A DNA stretch of 64,000 bases from Bolinopsis microptera (Eukaryota > Ctenophora > Tentaculata > Lobata > Bolinopsidae), in assembly GCF_026151205.1 (NCBI RefSeq), contig NC_087072.1, positions 6,558,084 through 6,622,083 of the forward strand, read 5' to 3'. Within the stretch, counting starts at the first letter, position 1. Every line of letters starts with the position of its first letter. Positions 59,574 to 64,000 of this stretch are shown piece after piece. Position numbers and translations under genes: made by a program. Below the pieces are notes generated by a model. The model had not been told where the DNA came from, searched no databases, and saw only the letters and a program-made list of their open reading frames with translations.

Positions 59574-60327
59574 ACGCTGGACGACGTTTTTGACGGTGGT
59601 GGTGGAGGCGAGAGTGAAGGTCCTGAAACTGACGATCCCCAAAAGAAAGGCAAGAAGAAGAAGAGAGGGGGTCGCGGAAGGTCAGCTAGAGTAAGTAACT
59701 GTTGCTTTGTAAGTTATAGTTAATGTTGGCTTTATGTCCCCGTCATTTAATTTGAATAATTCAACCTGTCCCACCGCTATAAGTATAGTATCCGATGTGT
59801 TATTCTGAGTTTGTCATTTATGTAGTAAGGGATCAATCTGTATGTAGGTGGCATTTTATGTAGCCATTGTCTTGTGTTGTGCGCTTTCGCCGGGGATACA
59901 AAGGTTCGAGTACTTTGGACAATGCATTGTCCATGACTTTGGTATGATCATATGGCAATTACAACAGGAACAATAAGGTAGGTTTCCCGTTGAGTTTCAG
60001 AATTCAGGTAATTGTAAAATCTGCTCTCGATTATTGCGCAAGTGTACAAAGTATAAAGGCCGTAAAACTGTAACATGTAAGGTAATCCTTACTCTGTGCA
60101 TCACACAAAAGAATTACTTTCTTTCTTGCTCTCCGGTTTTCACATATAATTTTGAGCGGGGTATCAGAACATTCATGGAGAGACCCCAGTTATAGCGGGT
60201 ACACTATGCTCAACATTTGTCACCCAAAGTGCCCATAGATCCCGACACCTCTACAGAGATTGACGACAACGAAGGATTCGGTTCCCCCCGTAACCGCAAC
60301 CCTAATAAACACGGTCGCAACTTTAAA
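59574..60327 (+). CDS. Two candidate exons of a charged, low-complexity protein
   Basis: 59574-59690 ends at a consensus donor AGA|GTAAGT and encodes an acidic, Gly-rich then Lys/Arg-rich stretch (DDVFDGGGGGESEGPETDD, KKKKRGGRGRSAR). 60196-60327 starts after TATAG and ends AAA|GTGAGT, in the same phase, with PIDPDTSTEIDDNEGFG and PRNRNPNKHGRNFK. The composition is unlike the surrounding AT-rich DNA, which supports coding. However, TGA lies just 5' of the first stretch with no acceptor between, so its beginning is unexplained. Function is not recognised; the KKKKRGGRGR part is the kind seen in RNA- or chromatin-binding tails. Confidence 0.35.
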
Positions 60328-62950
60328 GTGAGTAGTCGTGCTGATGCCGTGGTATATAGCTCTATATATACTAGCCCAGCTATACTGACATGAGTAATAT
60401 CGGAATTATTAGTTCAATAAATACTAGCTGAGCTGGATACTATCCCCCGCTAAAGACCAGAGAAAGTATCCAAGTTGTGGTAGACTCAAGAAAGAGTCAA
60501 GGGCTGGCTTCTTGTCTCGACTCAAAGGTGTGGGTGTTGTCTACGTGAATACTCACGTTTGTCTGATATCGCCCTGAAATCTGCATAATGCGTTGATTGA
60601 TCGTAAATTCTCTCTTATTTAATCGCTGTGTACGTGTGGAGTTATCGCTGAATGCTACTGTAACTAACTCGCTGTGTAGATTGTAATTTTAATTTGTATA
60701 GTTTAGACTATTCCCCTTATGATCATATACATATTATAATTGATAGTACAAGTTCAATTGTATAAAACCCCAATCAATATATAGTATATTTTGTATAAAA
60801 GGACATTTTACACCAGCAAGCATCTAGGAATAATGAATGATGAGCTATGAATTACATACCTAGGTATAATTCCTCAAATACAAGAGATGTAGATTACGAC
60901 GGCGATCACTTGGTCAAATTACCATTTTAACAAGCGGTTTCTGGTCGATTGCGACGGTTTATATATGCACAGCTGTTCGATCGATGAATCTCAAGATCAC
61001 AATGAGGATTATATCCTTGTAGAGACATTCTACTAGGTTGCAATCTTGTGTCTGAACCTGCATAGTGCATATAATTATAAATATAGGCTGCTGCAATTAT
61101 AGCTCACCAAATGATTTATTTTGTGTATAATTAGTATACCGTGCATCGTGCTATTTGTTAACAAGTTGCTGCTATAATGTTTGCTCGTGTTTTGTAAGGA
61201 ACTATAAGTACAGTACGCGCATTAACCTGATCATACGTCGAATCATTGCTATTACTATATTATAAAGGAGTTTTGCGGCATTCATATATTTATGAGCATA
61301 TCGAGGATGCTCCATAATACTCCAACATGTATTGTGATTAATCATGTATGTTTTGGCTTGTAGTAATTATCACGGACCATTGTTCGTCAAGTATACGTCT
61401 TTTTAACAAAGGAAAGTCATTTCGAGGGGTTTGCCGATTAAGTTGTAGCTAGTCGAGAAGGGTACCTTAAACATGGCGTATCTTAGTACAATACCACCTA
61501 ATACTCTGAGGTAAAATTTTAACAAAATCCGACCATTGCTTTCCGAGATTTTTTATTGGTAACGTTTCGTTATGAGGTTTTATTTTTTGCTTTTTTCCCA
61601 ACGCCTCGAACTGTACTGACGTCATACAGTTTTAGTTATGAGCTTGGTATCGGCGGTCTTTAACCCCCCCCCCCCCCCCCCCCCCCCGCTATGTTATTTA
61701 TTAACGTTATGAGTACGTCTCGAGAGTTGAGTGCTACAATCAAGTTTTTGTTCCAATCCTATTGACTGTAGCACCGGAGATGGGTTCCAGAATGTGCCGA
61801 TCGGAGAGTCTGGGCTGTTGGAATGGCTTTTGACTAGCCGATAAGGTTTTAAATCGGTCTGCAACCTGTGACCAAAACTGTCAATAATTGTACAAAATTA
61901 CATAACGTGTATCAGGTATCTCTAGTATCTCGAGTCTAGACTCACACATTGTATGAATAAATTATGCTTTAAAATGGAAAAGAAATTTTAAAGTTGAATA
62001 TCTTGAATCTGGAGATTATCTTTTGAACGTTTGACTGGGTATTGTTTGTATTGACTGAGACTGCAACATAACCTTTTTGATCCCAAAAACCGAATCAAAG
62101 ACCACAACAAATATTGAGTGCGTGAACCAAGTAAAGTGAACACAACTGAATAAGTTCGACTTTGAGTGAACTGAATAAGGTGGTGTCTGAAACGAACAAT
62201 TTACATATACAAAGCCATTTCTGTATAGATCAATAGTATTATTTAATTAAGTATGTGAACTAATGGTATTGGCGTGAGACTCGTTGCTTCCTATGCCGTC
62301 GCTTTCTGTGCTGGTAGAATCGAGCAGTTTAGGTTAAATAATATTGAATCTCGACCGCAATAGATCAACGGACTAATTGTCTCCATATTTTGTAGAAATT
62401 GGTTCAGGATTATTTCCCTGATTTGGGTTGATGGCCACTGTCAAATCGTTAGTGAATTAGTCCGGAGAGGGCGAGCAGAGATAATAAAATTGCAGTATGA
62501 CTATAAATATCCACTGGAAATTGCAATATTCACTTTTCAGGCTGTTCACCTGGAATAATAATATTGAGAAGTGACTCTGTTACTAATACTATAATTCCCA
62601 GTATTTGACTTACTTTATATGTTGTAGAAACGTACCGCCGCCCTCCAGTCAACAGAAAGTTCACAACTGTTGACATTTTTACTCTTTACTGCCTCTATTT
62701 TGCGGACACCCTCCATTACCTGCTACTCCTAAGTGCCAACATATTATGTTTGTTAGTTAAATTTCCTCAATAATGGGTTTACGGTGGGTTTACCAGTCCT
62801 TCTTTTTCTAACATTTTTTGGAGTAATCCAGTGCTCTACTGACGGTCGTGTGCGGTGTGTTAGTCAGTAGAAAGTTATGTTATTTCAGAGCCAAGAAAAC
62901 CATATATATATGTTGTCGTTATCTGGTCATCTGGTGTCACATAATTATTA
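60328..62950. other. Mostly non-coding; possible continuation exon near 62630; poly-C at about 61664-61687
   Basis: A poly-C run is flanked by AT-rich DNA. After TGTTGTAG at 62622-62629 a hydrophobic frame is open for about 45 codons (VDIFTLYCLYFADTLHYLLL), but it is out of phase with the exon ending at 60327. Not called. Confidence 0.4.
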
Positions 62951-63346
62951 ATGTTAGCAAGCACATCAACAATATTAAAGCATATCTTAGTAGTGGACAT
63001 TGTTATGACCAAGAATAACGCATTTCGCACTGCCTTGATGCCCGTGAGAATTATTTTGCTGTTAACTTACTTAATCACTTTCTTTGTCCGGTCCAATTTT
63101 ATTTCCTTCAACTTTCGGCGTCATGAGAAACCCCTGATGACACCTATTCACTACATTTTATTGACAAGTCAGGTGTCAGAGCCATTGTTATTGGTTCTCA
63201 GTGTTGAACAAGAAGGTGTTCGATTGGGCAGCTCACTTCTAGACCACTATCCAGGAGCAAGAGCAATTTATCTGATTGTTTTTTTGTTTTGCACTGCGCA
63301 GTCCATTGCTACATCTGCCACTCGGCCATCATGTGCTTTACATTAA
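62951..63346 (+). pseudogene. Class A GPCR fragment (TM1 to TM3), truncated
   Basis: The frame carries a TM1 end with the conserved Asn context (VRSNFISFNFRRHEKPL). Next comes the TM1-TM2 loop and TM2 start (MTPIHYILLTSQVSEPLLL), matching the class A pattern R..L.TPTNY..LSLAVSD with Asp2.50 as Glu. A TM3-like stretch follows (YLIVFLFCTAQSIATSAT). A stop at 63344-63346 cuts it before the DRY region. The next frame stays open for about 60 codons (63289-63471) but shows no clear TM4-TM7. It is probably a decayed or 3'-truncated receptor gene unrelated in detail to the intact receptor at 12.5-13.5 kb. A spliced gene with an unseen exon cannot be excluded. Confidence 0.45.
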
Positions 63347-64000
63347 CATATGTGAGGTGTGTCTTGCTCCCATGCTTGTGCAGAGAGGTACTTCATCATT
63401 GTCAACTATTGGTGACAGGAATGATATTTTCTCATAGTCATTCTCTCTTGCTGGACAATAAAACACAATGATATGCAGAATCTTGAATATTCTGGCAGCA
63501 GCAGCTCTTTGTATGACTTTGCTGCGAAGCTGATGACTAAATGTATGCATGGTTGAAGACCTAAGTTTTTGTTAAAGATATAAACACGGGTAGAGAACCC
63601 TGGATAACCAACAACTTGATGAACTGCCAGTATAAGAACAGTATATAAACTAGTTCCAGTTATGGCTTCTTCCTACAGATGGTCATGCAGAGCTGGACTC
63701 GGAGTTAAACGCATTTAGTCGACTATCGGGACTACGATTTAGTGTGTCAGTGTGTGTCAGTGACAGAGTGACACTGTCTACTTTTACTGCTGCCTGGAGA
63801 AGAGTTACAATATTTATTCACAACTTGGTTTCGTTGACAATTTGTGTCGACTGCTCGTGATGACTGGTCTTTGACGTTGATCTTAAACATTTTGCTAATG
63901 GAATATAAAAGAGCTGTCTTAAAAGCCTTATTATGTTGCGCTTGTTAGGCGCAAATTAATTTCAATTGTTAGCTCATTGAAGAGTTTAGTGGCTAATAAA
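63347..64000. other. Window end; nothing recognised
   Basis: Contains a short TCAGTGTG-type repeat near 63748-63768 and AT-rich sequence. Confidence 0.5.

Noticed and set aside
59462-59653. Minus-strand Pro-rich frame opposite the charged exon
   Set aside because: Antisense of the Gly/Lys-rich plus-strand block, no splice sites.

Overview
The window is nuclear DNA from a metazoan. Genes are split by GT-AG introns, mostly 100-900 bp (one reaches 1.8 kb), inside AT-rich spacer DNA full of short transposon relics and microsatellites. TTAGGG-type repeats occur at 5.3-5.7 kb. A Golgi Ca2+/Mn2+ pump, rhodopsin-type GPCRs and a phosphagen-kinase relative fit an animal. I favour an early-branching one (cnidarian-, placozoan- or ctenophore-like) but cannot fix the phylum by eye.

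Layout: 527-3012 (+) holds the last six exons of a secretory-pathway Ca2+-ATPase (SPCA/ATP2C). Then 3-12.5 kb is gene-poor: a hAT-type MITE sits exactly inside TTAGGG repeats, and a foldback element of about 3.8 kb has inverted arms of about 1.3-1.6 kb. 12526-13461 (-) is a single-exon class A GPCR. 14515-16203 (-) is a small four-exon gene of unknown function (136 aa) that I assembled from splice sites. 18210-24016 (-) is a seven-coding-exon putative transcription factor (454 aa) with a Cys/His-rich region loosely like the GCM/WRKY fold; its first intron carries five CACGTG E-boxes. 25525-27357 (-) is a five-exon gene of unknown function (349 aa).

The centre, 27.7-49.6 kb (-), is a cluster of five paralogous seven-exon genes. 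Each encodes a 324-residue secreted, helix-rich protein with a conserved cysteine framework, and all five share the same seven exon lengths (125, 71, 155, 141, 306, 144, 33 nt). I do not recognise the family. Copies A and B come from a recent 2,576-bp tandem duplication. Copies C, D and E share a promoter block; A and B lack it and lie about 0.4 kb downstream of another copy, so C-B-A may share transcription. This cluster is the best candidate for an undescribed system.

51.6-55.8 kb (-) is a divergent phosphagen (arginine/creatine) kinase homologue. The reactive cysteine position is aspartate and the NEED-type loop is altered, so it is probably a pseudoenzyme. From 55.8 kb to the end there are only isolated candidate exons, an imperfect hairpin of about 96 nt, and a truncated GPCR fragment near 63 kb.

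No tRNA, rRNA or CRISPR array was found. All splice models come from reading the sequence and have no transcript support. No database search was possible.
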